Source: a bacterium (GTDB lineage: Bacteria > Electryoneota > RPQS01). From it: a stretch of DNA of 64,000 nt. The stretch covers positions 148,544 through 212,543 of the forward strand of contig JAHDVH010000004.1 in NCBI GenBank assembly GCA_023382385.1, read 5' to 3'. The stretch's first letter is position 1, and every line of letters begins with the position of its first letter. Made by a program: the position numbers and the translations under genes. Below, piece by piece: positions 53,827-63,400 of the stretch. The notes under the pieces are model-generated. The model was given only the letters and a program-made list of their open reading frames with translations. It did no database searches and had not been told where the DNA came from.

Positions 53827-54546
53827 TCAGCTGTGCGATCCGCGTCGATCCTGATAGAGCGCGAGGATTTGGCCTATCATTTCATTCTGAGACAAACGTC
53901 CAGCATTGAGCACAATATCATATATTTCGGGATCATTCGAATCTCTGTGCAGATACTTCTTGTAGAAACTGTGACGATAACTATCCTGTTCTTTCAACTC
54001 CGCTCGCGCCTTTGCCTCGCTCCAGCCATGACGATGCACGAGTCTGCTCAATCGGGCTTCTTCGGATGCGACGAGCCTTACGTGTATCCCGCCGGGCAAG
54101 TCGCGCGTCACCACGGCGCCGCCTCTTCCGATAATGATACATCTACCGAGCAGAGCGGTTGCGCGCATGGTTTCAACAAGTTTGTGCAATAGTTTTAAAT
54201 CTGATATCTGGCCTACAAGAGATTCAACGAACTCGACTATTGCGCTTCGTGCCTTCGAATCGAGGGCAGCCATGAGCTGGTCATAGGAGTACTGCTGATC
54301 AGCCATTGACTCTATAAGCTTTCTGCTGTACACCTGCCAGGATCCGGGTTCAAGCTTTTCGACATTGTCAAGCTGAGCGGCCAGTTGCTCCGCAAGGCTG
54401 ATCGCCTCGCATCCGAATTGGCGTGACAGGGTGATAAAGGGAACATTCTTGTTAGATTGCGAGGCAATCTGCGCGCGAAGTCTTGAGGCAACTCGGATTT
54501 GAGCTTCCAAGTTTTGCTCTACATTTGGAGGAAGTGTGTTTTTCAT
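53827..54546 (-). CDS. Cytidylate-kinase-like family protein
   Basis: About 239 residues from the ATG at 54546; a longer form from 54645 would add 33 residues without a better start signal. The segment VPFITLSRQFGCEAISLAEQLAAQLD resembles the nucleotide-binding N terminus of the cytidylate-kinase-like family, and ALLGRCIIIGRGGAVVTRDLPGGIHVRLVASEEARLSRLVHRHGWSEAKA is typical of its middle. The usual substrate of these stand-alone proteins is not known. It follows the arsenic-type gene cluster on the same strand with 112 bp between, so it may or may not be co-transcribed. Confidence 0.75.
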   Translation of the reverse strand: MKNTLPPNVEQNLEAQIRVASRLRAQIASQSNKNVPFITLSRQFGCEAISLAEQLAAQLDNVEKLEPGSWQVYSRKLIESMADQQYSYDQLMAALDSKARSAIVEFVESLVGQISDLKLLHKLVETMRATALLGRCIIIGRGGAVVTRDLPGGIHVRLVASEEARLSRLVHRHGWSEAKARAELKEQDSYRHSFYKKYLHRDSNDPEIYDIVLNAGRLSQNEMIGQILALYQDRRGSHS

Positions 54547-54658
54547 GGATTGGTAGACTGTGTAAGTATAGAGAGCAAGTCGTGTTGCGGCACGCGCAAC
54601 GCTCCGAAGTGTTGCGACTTCAAAAGAAACGAGATCGCGACACAAGATTGAAAGTCTA

Positions 54659-55360
54659 TCAGATGGTCGCCAGCAGGTAGAAGCCCACGACGATCAGAAG
54701 TACCCCCGCGCCGAACCTGATGAAAGGCACGACCCGTTGCATCATACTATTCAGTTGTGCCATTCCTAATCCAATGCCGACCAATCCTGCCGACAGGGGC
54801 AAGCTGTAGCCAAGCGCAAAGACTGTTAAGGTGAGAGCGCTAATGACCGCGCTGCCGCTTAAGACCGTTGCGCCAATCGCTATCTGCAGCAGCGGATTGC
54901 AGCCGACTGAGCACGCAGTCGATGCACCGCCCAGTACAAGCCCGTAGAAAGCCGCACCACCTGTCTGATTGCCTGACAACCAACGTCCAACATCTAACTT
55001 GGGTAGCTTGAAGCTGAAGAGATTCAAGCTGACAAGACCTAACAGCACTAATATGAGACCGGAAAGGAATTGCCAGTATCTTCCAACGGTCGAGCTAACA
55101 GCCTGACTGACAAGTCCAGCAAGCGCGCCAATCGTCGCAAGGGCGATGGTCGTCCCGATCATGAAGAACAAACCCACCAAGAGCAATTCCCTGCGATTGC
55201 TCCCTCTCGTGCGCGACCCCGCGTAGCCCACGACCGCACCGACAACAGGCAAGGTGCAGCATGCACCTAATGATCCTAATGCTCCGATCAAGAATACTGC
55301 AGGGAAGAACGCTATCCCAAGGCGATCCCCCGAAAGGACATGTTGAATCCATTGCTCCAT
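54659..55360 (-). CDS. CcdA/DsbD-like thiol-transfer membrane protein
   Basis: About 233 residues from the ATG at 55360; a TTG at 55384 would overlap the small gene upstream. Six or seven membrane segments. Paired cysteines lie in GSLGACCTLPVVGAVVGYAG (first segment) and GASTACSVGCNPLLQIAIGA (middle), the two positions where CcdA-type proteins carry their redox-active Cys. Such proteins move reducing power across the inner membrane to periplasmic thiols. It directly follows an eight-cysteine small membrane protein, which could be its redox partner. Confidence 0.8.
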   Translation of the reverse strand: MEQWIQHVLSGDRLGIAFFPAVFLIGALGSLGACCTLPVVGAVVGYAGSRTRGSNRRELLLVGLFFMIGTTIALATIGALAGLVSQAVSSTVGRYWQFLSGLILVLLGLVSLNLFSFKLPKLDVGRWLSGNQTGGAAFYGLVLGGASTACSVGCNPLLQIAIGATVLSGSAVISALTLTVFALGYSLPLSAGLVGIGLGMAQLNSMMQRVVPFIRFGAGVLLIVVGFYLLATI

Positions 55361-55368
55361 TGGCGGCT

Positions 55369-55596
55369 CTATTGCGGGCAGCAACTGCGTGTTGAATCAG
55401 CGCAGTTCTGTTCGGAGCAGGGAGAGCTTGACGAGCTTGCCATCAGCGACCAAGTGCCAACCCCTACCGCAGCAAGCATGATGAGTGCTACGAATGCAAT
55501 TCTTAGCTTAGATTTGCTTTGGGAACTTTTCGTGCAATTACAAGACTCGTTACTACAGCAGTCATTACCGGTTTGATTCTCGTTCCTCGGATTCAT
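55369..55596 (-). CDS. Small membrane protein with two four-cysteine clusters
   Basis: 75 residues with AAGGGAA upstream and a stop 8 bp before the CcdA-like gene. One hydrophobic segment (residues 32-52, IAFVALIMLAAVGVGTW). Four Cys lie before it (Cys13, 14, 19, 21) and four after it (Cys60, 65, 72, 73), so one cluster would face each side of the membrane. No known family is recognised. Its place between an ArsP-like permease and a CcdA-like protein suggests metalloid or metal binding, or dithiol relay, across the membrane. Confidence 0.7.
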   Translation of the reverse strand: MNPRNENQTGNDCCSNESCNCTKSSQSKSKLRIAFVALIMLAAVGVGTWSLMASSSSSPCSEQNCADSTRSCCPQ

Positions 55597-55707
55597 ACTC
55601 TGTTCCCTTCATATGAGAGATTCGATGAGCAATACTCATAGGCGAATTTGAGATACTTAACTATCCTTACGTACATTCGACGGCTCTCAATCGTCGTTTG
55701 ATCGCCA

Positions 55708-57009
55708 CTAACCTGCAATTGCGCCAAACATTAAGCCCGTTACGGTCGACATAATTACGACGAGTGCAACGAATACCATTGTCTTTTTCAGGCCAAGAAG
55801 ACTCCTTAAGACCAACATGCTTGGCAACGACAGCGCCGGCCCGGCAAGCAAGAGTGCGAGAGCTGGTCCGTTGCCCATGCCACTCCCGAGTAAGCCTTGG
55901 AGTATGGGAACTTCCGTGAGCGTGGCGAAGTACATGAACGCGCCTGCGACCGAAGCGAAAAGGTTTGCCCATAGTGAGTTACCGCCAACCGAATCACTAA
56001 CCCACTGGGAGGGAATGATTCCTTCCTGTCCCGGTCGGCCGAGCATGAAGCCCGCGGCAAGAACACCTATTAATAACAATGGCAGTATCTGCTTGGCAAA
56101 ACCCCAAGTTGAATCCAGCCACTCGCTAAGTTCGCCCTTCGTTGTTGCAAGCACGGCAGCGAGGCTGATTGAACCAACTCCAAATGCGATCAACGGCTCA
56201 TGCGGAAGGAGCATCGCCAGCACTGCGGTAAGAATGCCAGATGCCGTGATTGGCAATGCCGGAGCATTGAACCAAGTGACGAGTACAGTTGCGAGAAGTA
56301 CGGCAGAGAGTCCCGTTAACCACCACTTCAGTTCAGAAATGGCATGCCATATGCCGCTCGATGCACTCGATTGCCCCCAATTCGCAAAGACGAGGATGGC
56401 AATCATCAGCGAAAAGTAGACAACTGTCTTCGCAAGGGATCTGGTCGGTGGCACGATGACCGCATCTGCTTGCTCTGCGGCACGATCGTTCTCTTCTTCT
56501 CGATAAATGAAGTGCATGGCAAGACCTACCACGATACTGAAGACAACTGCGCCGATCGCTCTGGCCGCACCTAGTTCCACACCGAGAATTCGAGCGGTCA
56601 GCACAATCGCCAGCACATTGATCGCAGGACCAGAGTAGAGAAAGGCGGAAGCGGGACCAAGACCGGCTCCCATGCGGTAGATTCCGGCAAACAAGGGAAG
56701 AACAGTACACGAACAAACGGCCAGGACAGTTCCGGAAACAGAGGCGACGCCGTAAGCGAGTACCTTGTTGGCTTTGGCTCCCAGATAGCGCATGACAGAG
56801 TCCTGTCGGACAAATACGCCAATAGCACCCGCAATAAAGAAAGCCGGTATCAGGCACAAGATGACATGTTCGCGAGCATACCAGCGGGTCAGTTGCAGGG
56901 ACTCATTTAACGCATTGTCAAAGCGCGGAACCCCTACTGGCAAGTAGAAGGCGGCAAGGAAAAGACCGACTATAAGGACAAGAGACTTCCACTCAGATCT
57001 TAGATGCAT
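55708..57009 (-). CDS. ArsP-like permease (DUF318/UPF0718 family)
   Basis: About 433 residues from the ATG at 57009. The family signature is GTVLAVCSCTVLPLFAGIYRMGAGLGPASAFLYSGPAINVLAIVLTA, with the CSC pair in a membrane segment, repeated in weaker form as YFATLTEVPILQGLLGSGMGNGPALALLLAGPALSLPS. ArsP members export methylated or aromatic trivalent arsenicals; others in the family handle different metals. Between ACR3 and the cysteine-rich small protein, it fits an arsenic-resistance cluster. Confidence 0.88.
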   Translation of the reverse strand: MHLRSEWKSLVLIVGLFLAAFYLPVGVPRFDNALNESLQLTRWYAREHVILCLIPAFFIAGAIGVFVRQDSVMRYLGAKANKVLAYGVASVSGTVLAVCSCTVLPLFAGIYRMGAGLGPASAFLYSGPAINVLAIVLTARILGVELGAARAIGAVVFSIVVGLAMHFIYREEENDRAAEQADAVIVPPTRSLAKTVVYFSLMIAILVFANWGQSSASSGIWHAISELKWWLTGLSAVLLATVLVTWFNAPALPITASGILTAVLAMLLPHEPLIAFGVGSISLAAVLATTKGELSEWLDSTWGFAKQILPLLLIGVLAAGFMLGRPGQEGIIPSQWVSDSVGGNSLWANLFASVAGAFMYFATLTEVPILQGLLGSGMGNGPALALLLAGPALSLPSMLVLRSLLGLKKTMVFVALVVIMSTVTGLMFGAIAG

Positions 57010-57110
57010 CAGTTTACCCGTAAATCGCTTCCCTTGCAATGATCATGCATGATGAAGAAGCAATTCCCAGCCTTGGTTTCTTTGTAGGTTTCTTCAACAG
57101 CTCTGCCCAA

Positions 57111-58196
57111 TCATTCTTTTCGCTTGGCCGCTGACATGTTATCAGTTCTGACGAACCTTTTCTGCATCCACAATGAGACATTCACAAGTCCTATCAAGAC
57201 AGGAACCTCTACCAAGGGTCCGATGACTGTTGCGAAGGCTACCTTTGAGTGGACACCAAATACTGCAATAGCTACTGCAATTGCAAGTTCAAAGTCATTT
57301 GAGGCCGCAGTAAAGGAGACGGTCGCTGCTTTCGAGTACTCGGTTCCAATTCGATGTGTCCACCAAAAGGTGACCAGAAAAATGATCGTGAAGTATAGGC
57401 CGAGGGGAATTGCGACGCGCAGAACATCCATAGGAAGCTCGACTATCGCATCACCTTTTAAGGAGAACATTACAATGATTGTGAAGAGGAGCGCGATTAG
57501 AGTCAGGGGAGCAATCCTGCGCGTGAACTTGGAGTAATACCATTCACGTCCCTTTACCGGGATCAGCACCAATTGGCTGATTATGCCCGCAGCAAAGGGA
57601 ATTCCTAAGTACAGGAGAACGGTCTTCGCAATCTCTCCGATAGATACATTAACGGCGGTTCCAGACAGTCCAAACAAAGGCGGCAGGAGAGTCATGAACA
57701 CGTAGGCATAAACGGAATAGAAGAGTACTTGAAAGATTGCGTTAAGCGCAACGAGACCTGCTGCATATTCGGGATCGCCCTTTGCCAAATCATTCCATAC
57801 CAGCACCATCGCTATGCAGCGCGCAGCTCCAACAAGAATAACACCAAGCATGTATTCAGGCTGATCCGGCAGGAGCAAAATGGCGAGAAGGAACATCAGA
57901 ATCGGGCCTGCAATCCAGTTCTGGATGATTGCGACCCGAAGCAATTTGAGATCCCGAAATGCCGAAGGCAACTTCTCGTATCTCACTTTGGCCAGCGGCG
58001 GATACATCATCAGGATCAAACCGATCGCAATGGGAATCGAAGTGGTGCCCACGCTGTACTTATCGAGCATTGGCACTATCTCGGGGAATACGTACCCCAA
58101 CCCGACTCCGGCGGCCATCGCGGCGAAGATCCAGAGCGTCAAGTAGCGGTCAAGGAACGACAACTTTCGCGTTAGTGATTGCGCGGCTTTGGTCAC
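57111..58196 (-). CDS. acr3: ACR3-family arsenite efflux transporter
   Basis: About 361 residues. I chose the GTG at 58196, which overlaps the arsR stop (GTGA); a longer frame would run 60 bp into arsR. Ten membrane segments. The arsenite-handling Cys is in [20 protein letters not shown], and the conserved [21 protein letters not shown] is present. It exports As(III) (or Sb(III)) using the proton gradient. Translationally coupled to its regulator. Confidence 0.95.
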   Translation of the reverse strand: MTKAAQSLTRKLSFLDRYLTLWIFAAMAAGVGLGYVFPEIVPMLDKYSVGTTSIPIAIGLILMMYPPLAKVRYEKLPSAFRDLKLLRVAIIQNWIAGPILMFLLAILLLPDQPEYMLGVILVGAARCIAMVLVWNDLAKGDPEYAAGLVALNAIFQVLFYSVYAYVFMTLLPPLFGLSGTAVNVSIGEIAKTVLLYLGIPFAAGIISQLVLIPVKGREWYYSKFTRRIAPLTLIALLFTIIVMFSLKGDAIVELPMDVLRVAIPLGLYFTIIFLVTFWWTHRIGTEYSKAATVSFTAASNDFELAIAVAIAVFGVHSKVAFATVIGPLVEVPVLIGLVNVSLWMQKRFVRTDNMSAAKRKE

Positions 58197-58594
58197 GATG
58201 TTCTCTCGGTTCTTGCTGCTTTGGTATTGAACTTCCCTCGCGAGTGTCCACACTTCTTTTGTTGACGCCAGTTCAAGAGCTTCTCATTTAACTGTTTTAT
58301 CTTCGTATTATCGAGAAGCTGATCAATGTTCTCAATTATCGCTTTGGTTGGGGAATCCAGGGTATCGGCAATCCGATAATAGATCCAGACTCCTTCGCGG
58401 CGGTCCTGAAGTAATCCCGCGTTGAGTAAGTATCGCAGATGTCTTGATGCCTTGGATTGACCGATCTCAAGCACACTTTCCAGATCGCAAACACACAATT
58501 CTCTATGCTGTAAGATCAGAATGAGCATTTGAAGCCGAGTTTCTTCAGATAGGGCTTTGAATATCCGTACAGGGTTACGCTTTGTGAAGTCCAT
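58193..58594 (-). CDS. arsR: Arsenic-responsive repressor ArsR
   Basis: 133 residues from the ATG at 58594. Winged helix with [17 protein letters not shown] and the recognition helix [21 protein letters not shown]. The arsenite-binding motif ELCVCDL (Cys34, Cys36) matches the classical ArsR metalloid site. It would repress the acr3/ArsP cluster until As(III) binds. A tandem repeat in its promoter region is a candidate operator. Confidence 0.95.
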   Translation of the reverse strand: MDFTKRNPVRIFKALSEETRLQMLILILQHRELCVCDLESVLEIGQSKASRHLRYLLNAGLLQDRREGVWIYYRIADTLDSPTKAIIENIDQLLDNTKIKQLNEKLLNWRQQKKCGHSRGKFNTKAARTERTS

Positions 58595-58607
58595 ACGAAA
58601 AATATAG

Positions 58608-58623
58608 CCGTTTATCCGGTTAT
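58608..58623 (-). promoter_or_regulatory. Tandem octamer repeat upstream of arsR (candidate operator)
   Basis: On the minus strand, ATAACCGG is directly followed by ATAAACGG, 14-29 bp upstream of the arsR start codon and next to an AT-rich TATATTTTT stretch. Its place fits an ArsR operator. It is a direct rather than inverted repeat, so the call is tentative. Confidence 0.35.
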
Positions 58624-58822
58624 CTGCAATTCTTGGTTGAGCGCCTCCATTCACCCAAGTAAATGCTTGTATGTTTAGGCTTTACGAGACTAACGAGGTA
58701 TTAGATCGCGCCCTGCAGCTGGATAGGGAGAGGTGGGAGTCAGATGGGAGTGCTTTGGGGACGCCTGCGAGTGCCAAACGACAGAAGGAAACGGAGAGCC
58801 TGATTCGCGCACATGATCAGAA

Positions 58823-58837
58823 CGCGGGTCGCCCGCG
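58823..58837 (-). terminator. Short GC hairpin after the barrel gene
   Basis: CGCGGG-TCG-CCCGCG (read on plus) forms a perfect 6-bp GC stem starting 8 bp after the barrel gene stop. Only a weak T-run follows on the minus strand, so it may be a weak or factor-assisted terminator. The rest of the 250 bp up to the arsR start holds no convincing gene. Confidence 0.4.
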
Positions 58838-58844
58838 ACGATTC

Positions 58845-60446
58845 TTAGCGAATCCGATGTCCTAACTCGAAAAATACGCGGACTTCATCGGAGTTCGCCG
58901 AGATGGTTCGCTCTGAGTGGACCGAAAGATAGGAACCAGTGCGCAGATTTACGTCGGCCGAGACGCGGATCCACTTACTGTCGCTTGTCAAGTCGTTCTG
59001 CACAAAGCGATAGCTCGTCTCCCCATACTCAGAGCGCAGATCCAATCCGCGACGTGGAGATATGCTGACTCCAATCATCTGTTGAACACCTGTCGAATAG
59101 ACATTTTCGAAGTGACTGTAGCGAAGCAACGCCCCAAGTTTGCCATTCAACAACGAATTTGACGTTAATGAATAGGTTCCGGAGGGAAACAGCTTCTCGG
59201 CACTGGGATCACTGCGAAAGCTACGTTGAACCGCGAATCGTGTTCCACGCAGCATCATTAGTTCCGCACCAGCACGCATCCCATGCCGAACCGCATCGTC
59301 AAACAGACTGTCCGGAGTTTCCCGGGTCTCCCACGTGTGGTAACGCGACCTGCCGTCGTAGCCAGCGTTGAGAGCAATCGCACGCGCTGGTACGTAGCGG
59401 AAATTCAAGAGCAGGTTTGCAGGCGTAATCAGCGCTCCTTCGGCATCTTGTCTCCAGCCGCGATTGACATTGATTTCTGCAGACTCGTAGAAGGAGACCC
59501 TACCGGCAGACGTGAAGGTGAATTGTTGATAAATGAACTCTCTGCTAATCTGTCCCTCTTGATACTCACCGGCAAGAGCCAAGGTTGCATTCGATCTCGC
59601 CATTGCACCTAACTCGCTGCTGTAAGTCACCAGCGCGCCCGCTTTGCTTGTGGACAGGTCGGTGCGGCTCATGTCCAACTCTGCCTGTGCACCGCCAAAT
59701 AACCCTACCGCGAAGGCGTTGCTCAAGGCAAACTCACCGTACCCGCCGTCAATATACCCGATACCTGCTACCGAACCGGCCTGCATTCTTCCGAAGCTGG
59801 CCTTCCATTGAGAGTGCCCTGGCGCGAAGCTCAACTCGGCAGTGTAGAGTCTGTGCTGCCAATTTTCACGCGCGGAATCACTCAACTTACGTCCGCGATA
59901 CCGCAAGCTAAGCTTGGTCCCCTCGCCTGCGATGCGATGAACTGCAGCCTTCGTTGAGAATCCCGGAAGCAGCTCAGCTGTTCGATTGTCAAGACGATCA
60001 TCGTACGCGTCACACTGAAGAGCCAACCGACCACTGAACTGCGGAGCCTTCTTCGCAAATGCTTGCGTTGTTTGCTGTTCAGGTGAGCGATCCGCGCCCG
60101 ACGACATTGCAGGACGGCTCTCATTTTGTGCACTCGGACCATCCTGAAGGAGAATTACGACGCTGTCACCCAGACGCGCAATCGTGCTGTCGCCAGAGAG
60201 AGTCGCGACGCAAGTCGACTCTGCTGTTGCTGCGATTGAGATGTGGCCAATCAAGTTCGCTTCACGGTACAATTGGCCGCTGAGACCTTTTTCAAGTCCG
60301 TGAGCACGTCCTGCGTTCAGGTATAGTGTCTTCCACGCTACGTAGGTAACCTCCGCTCGAATTTCGCTTGCACGCAAGGGAAGCACTATGATCCAGAGCA
60401 GGAGAACCGTGAACCAAGGGGAGACTTGTGATACGCGCCGTGTCAA
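58845..60446 (-). CDS. Outer-membrane beta-barrel candidate coupled to the giant cytochrome
   Basis: About 533 residues from a TTG at 60446. That start is preferred because GGAGG lies 5 bp before it, it overlaps the cytochrome stop (TTGA), and it gives a signal peptide (MTRRVSQVSPWFTVLLLWIIVLPLRA). A longer ATG at 60518 would sit inside the cytochrome gene. Residues 25-110 form a small N-terminal domain; from about 140 on, alternating amphipathic strands with Gly/Ser/Asn turns (RLALQCDAYDDRLDN, WKASFGRMQAGSVAGIGYIDGGYG, FVQNDLTSDSKWIRVSADVNLRTG) suggest a barrel of some 20 strands. No named family is recognised. Coupling to a multihaem cytochrome suggests the porin part of a porin-cytochrome conduit. 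Confidence 0.65.
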   Translation of the reverse strand: MTRRVSQVSPWFTVLLLWIIVLPLRASEIRAEVTYVAWKTLYLNAGRAHGLEKGLSGQLYREANLIGHISIAATAESTCVATLSGDSTIARLGDSVVILLQDGPSAQNESRPAMSSGADRSPEQQTTQAFAKKAPQFSGRLALQCDAYDDRLDNRTAELLPGFSTKAAVHRIAGEGTKLSLRYRGRKLSDSARENWQHRLYTAELSFAPGHSQWKASFGRMQAGSVAGIGYIDGGYGEFALSNAFAVGLFGGAQAELDMSRTDLSTSKAGALVTYSSELGAMARSNATLALAGEYQEGQISREFIYQQFTFTSAGRVSFYESAEINVNRGWRQDAEGALITPANLLLNFRYVPARAIALNAGYDGRSRYHTWETRETPDSLFDDAVRHGMRAGAELMMLRGTRFAVQRSFRSDPSAEKLFPSGTYSLTSNSLLNGKLGALLRYSHFENVYSTGVQQMIGVSISPRRGLDLRSEYGETSYRFVQNDLTSDSKWIRVSADVNLRTGSYLSVHSERTISANSDEVRVFFELGHRIR

Positions 60447-63400
60447 TTCAGCCTCCGAAGTCCCGGATTGCGTGGAGGACTTGGTTCGTGTCGGCCGTTT
60501 GGATGGCAGCTGTAGCACGCGCTGCTTTCCCAGACGTAGCCGTTCACATCTCGGTGTTCGCTATCAGCCTCTGATCGACGGTGCTCGTGGCAGTGAGTAC
60601 AACTGAACATTGAGAAATCGCCTGGCGTGCGGTGGCACTCCAGGCACGTGTCCCATACGCTTCTATGAGCACCGGAATTTATCGGGAAAAGTGGGGCATG
60701 GTTGAATGTTGAACTCCAGTTTGAAGTCGAATGGCAATGCTCACAGTTTGTTGGATATCGGTCGGCTTCGTGGTCTGGGCTTGCTGAGCTATTGTAGTCC
60801 GCAAGGTGACAATCAAAACAGAATGTCGTAAGTCCGTCATACACACCGCCAGAGTGACACTGGTTACAGTTCGCCTGCAGATGCGCTCCCGTCAGGGGGA
60901 ACTGCGTGTTGTTATGGTTGAACGTTGCATCCCAGTTCGATGTCGTATGACATGTCTGACAGGTGGTCGGGAACTGCGCCGCCTCGTGATCCGGTTCCGT
61001 CGTGCCGTTGTAATCTGCAAGGTGACAGCTCACACAGGTCGTCGGCAGGCCGTCATACTGTCCGCTCGCATGGCACTGGTTACAGCTTGCAGAAATATGC
61101 GCACCCGTCAACGGGAACTGCGTGTTGTTATGGTTGAACGTTGCATCCCAGTTCGATGTCGTATGACAGGTCTGACAGGTGGTCGGGAACTGCGCCGCTT
61201 CGTGATCCGGTTCCGTCGTGCCGTTGTAATCTGCCAGGTGACAGCTCACACAGGTCGTCGGCAGGCCGTCATACTGTCCGCTTGCGTGGCACTGGTTGCA
61301 GCTTGCTGAAATGTGCGCGCCTGTCAGCGGGAACTGCGTGTTGTTGTGGTTGAACGTTGCATCCCAGTTGCTGGTCGTATGACAGGTCTGACAGGAGGTC
61401 GGGAACTGCGCCGCCTCGTGATCCGGTTCCGTTGTTCCGTTGTAATCTGCCAGGTGACAGCTCACACAGGTCGTCGGCAGGCCGTCATACTGTCCGCTCG
61501 CGTGGCACTGGTTGCAGCTTGCTGTGATGTGCGCTCCGGTCAACGGGAACTGGGTGTTGTTATGGTTGAACGTTGCATCCCAGTTACTGGTCGTATGACA
61601 GGTCTGGCACGTGGTCGGGAACTGCGCCGCTTCGTGATCCGGTTCACTCGTGCTGTTGTAATCCGCCAAGTGACAGCTCACGCAGGTCGTCGGCAGGCCG
61701 TCATACTGTCCGCTCGCGTGGCACTGATTGCAGCTCGCTGTGATATGTGCACCCGTCAGCGGGAACTGCGTGTTGTTGTGGTTGAACGTCGAGTTCCAGT
61801 TGCTCGTTGTATGGCACTCCAGACAGGCTGTGGACATCTGTGCTGCTTCGTGATCCGGATCAGTCGTGCTGTTGTAATCTGAAAGGTGACAATCAATACA
61901 CTGACCGGGAGTCCCTTCAAACACCCCGCCCACATGGCACTGCTGACAGGATGTCTGAACATGCGCTCCTGTCAACGGGAAGCTCGTTGTCTGATGATCA
62001 AACCCCATGTCCCACGACTCCGTCGTGTGACACGCCAGACAGGCTGTCGAGATCCCGACTGCTTCGTGATCCGGATCCGTCGTGCCGTTGTAATCCGCAA
62101 GGTGGCAATCAATACACTGACCGGGAGTCCCTTCAAACACCCCGCCCACATGACACTGCTGACAGGATGTCTGGACATGCGCACCCGTCAACGGGAACTG
62201 CGTGTTGTTATGGTTGAACGTCGAGTTCCAGTTGCTCGTTGTATGGCACTCCAGACAGGCTGTGGACATCTGCGCCGCTTCGTGATCCGGATCCGTCGTG
62301 CCGTTGTAATCCGCAAGGTGACAGTCAATACACTGACCCAGGGTCCCTTCAAACACCCCGCCCACATGACACTGCTGACAGGATGTCTGGACATGCGCAC
62401 CCGTCAACGGGAAGTTTGTCGTCTGATGATCAAACCCCATGTCCCACGACTCTGTCGTGTGACACGCCAGACAGGCTGTCGAGATCCCGACCGCTGCGTG
62501 ATCCGGATCAGTCGTGCTGTTGTAATCTGAAAGGTGACAATCAATACACTGACCGGGAGTCCCTTCAAACACCCCGCCCACATGACACTGCTGACAGGAT
62601 GTCTGAACATGCGCTCCTGTCAATGGGAAGCTTGTCGTCTGATGATCAAACCCCATGTCCCACGTCTCTGTCGTGTGACACGCCAGACAGGCTGTCGAGA
62701 TCCCGACCGCTGCATGATCCGGATCCGTCGTGCCGTTGTAATCCGCAAGGTGACAGTCAATACACTGACCCAGGGTCCCTTCAAACACCCCGCCCACATG
62801 ACACTGCTGACAGGATGTCTGTACATGTGCACCCGTCAACGGGAAGTTTGTCGTCTGATGATCAAACCCCATGTCCCACGTCTCTGTCGTGTGACACGCC
62901 AGACAGGCTGTCGAGATCCCGACCGCTGCATGATCCGGATCCGTCGTGCCGTTGTAATCCGCAAGGTGACAATCAATACACTGACCCGGGGTTCCTTCAA
63001 ACACCCCGCCCACATGACACTGCTGACAGGATGTCTGAACATGCGCACCCGTCAACGGGAACTGCGTGTTGTTATGGTTGAACGTCGAGTTCCAGTTGCT
63101 CGTTGTATGGCACTCCAGACAGGCTGTGGACATCTGTGCCGCTGCATGATCCGGATCCGTTGTTCCGTTGTAATCCGCAAGGTGGCAATCAATACACTGA
63201 CCGGGAGTCCCTTCAAACACCCCGCCCACATGGCACTGCTGACAGGATGTCTGGATATGTGCACCCGTCAACGGGAACTGCGTGTTGTTATGGTTGAACG
63301 TCGAGTTCCAGTTGCTCGTCGAGTGACAGGTCTGACAGGTGGTCGGGAACTGCGCCGCTGCATGATCCGGTTCCGTCGTGCTGTTGTAATCTGAAAGGTG

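Noticed and set aside
58671..58865. Plus-strand frame of 64 codons between arsR and the barrel gene
   Set aside because: No ribosome-binding site, no recognisable family, and it runs into the 3' end of the convergent barrel gene.
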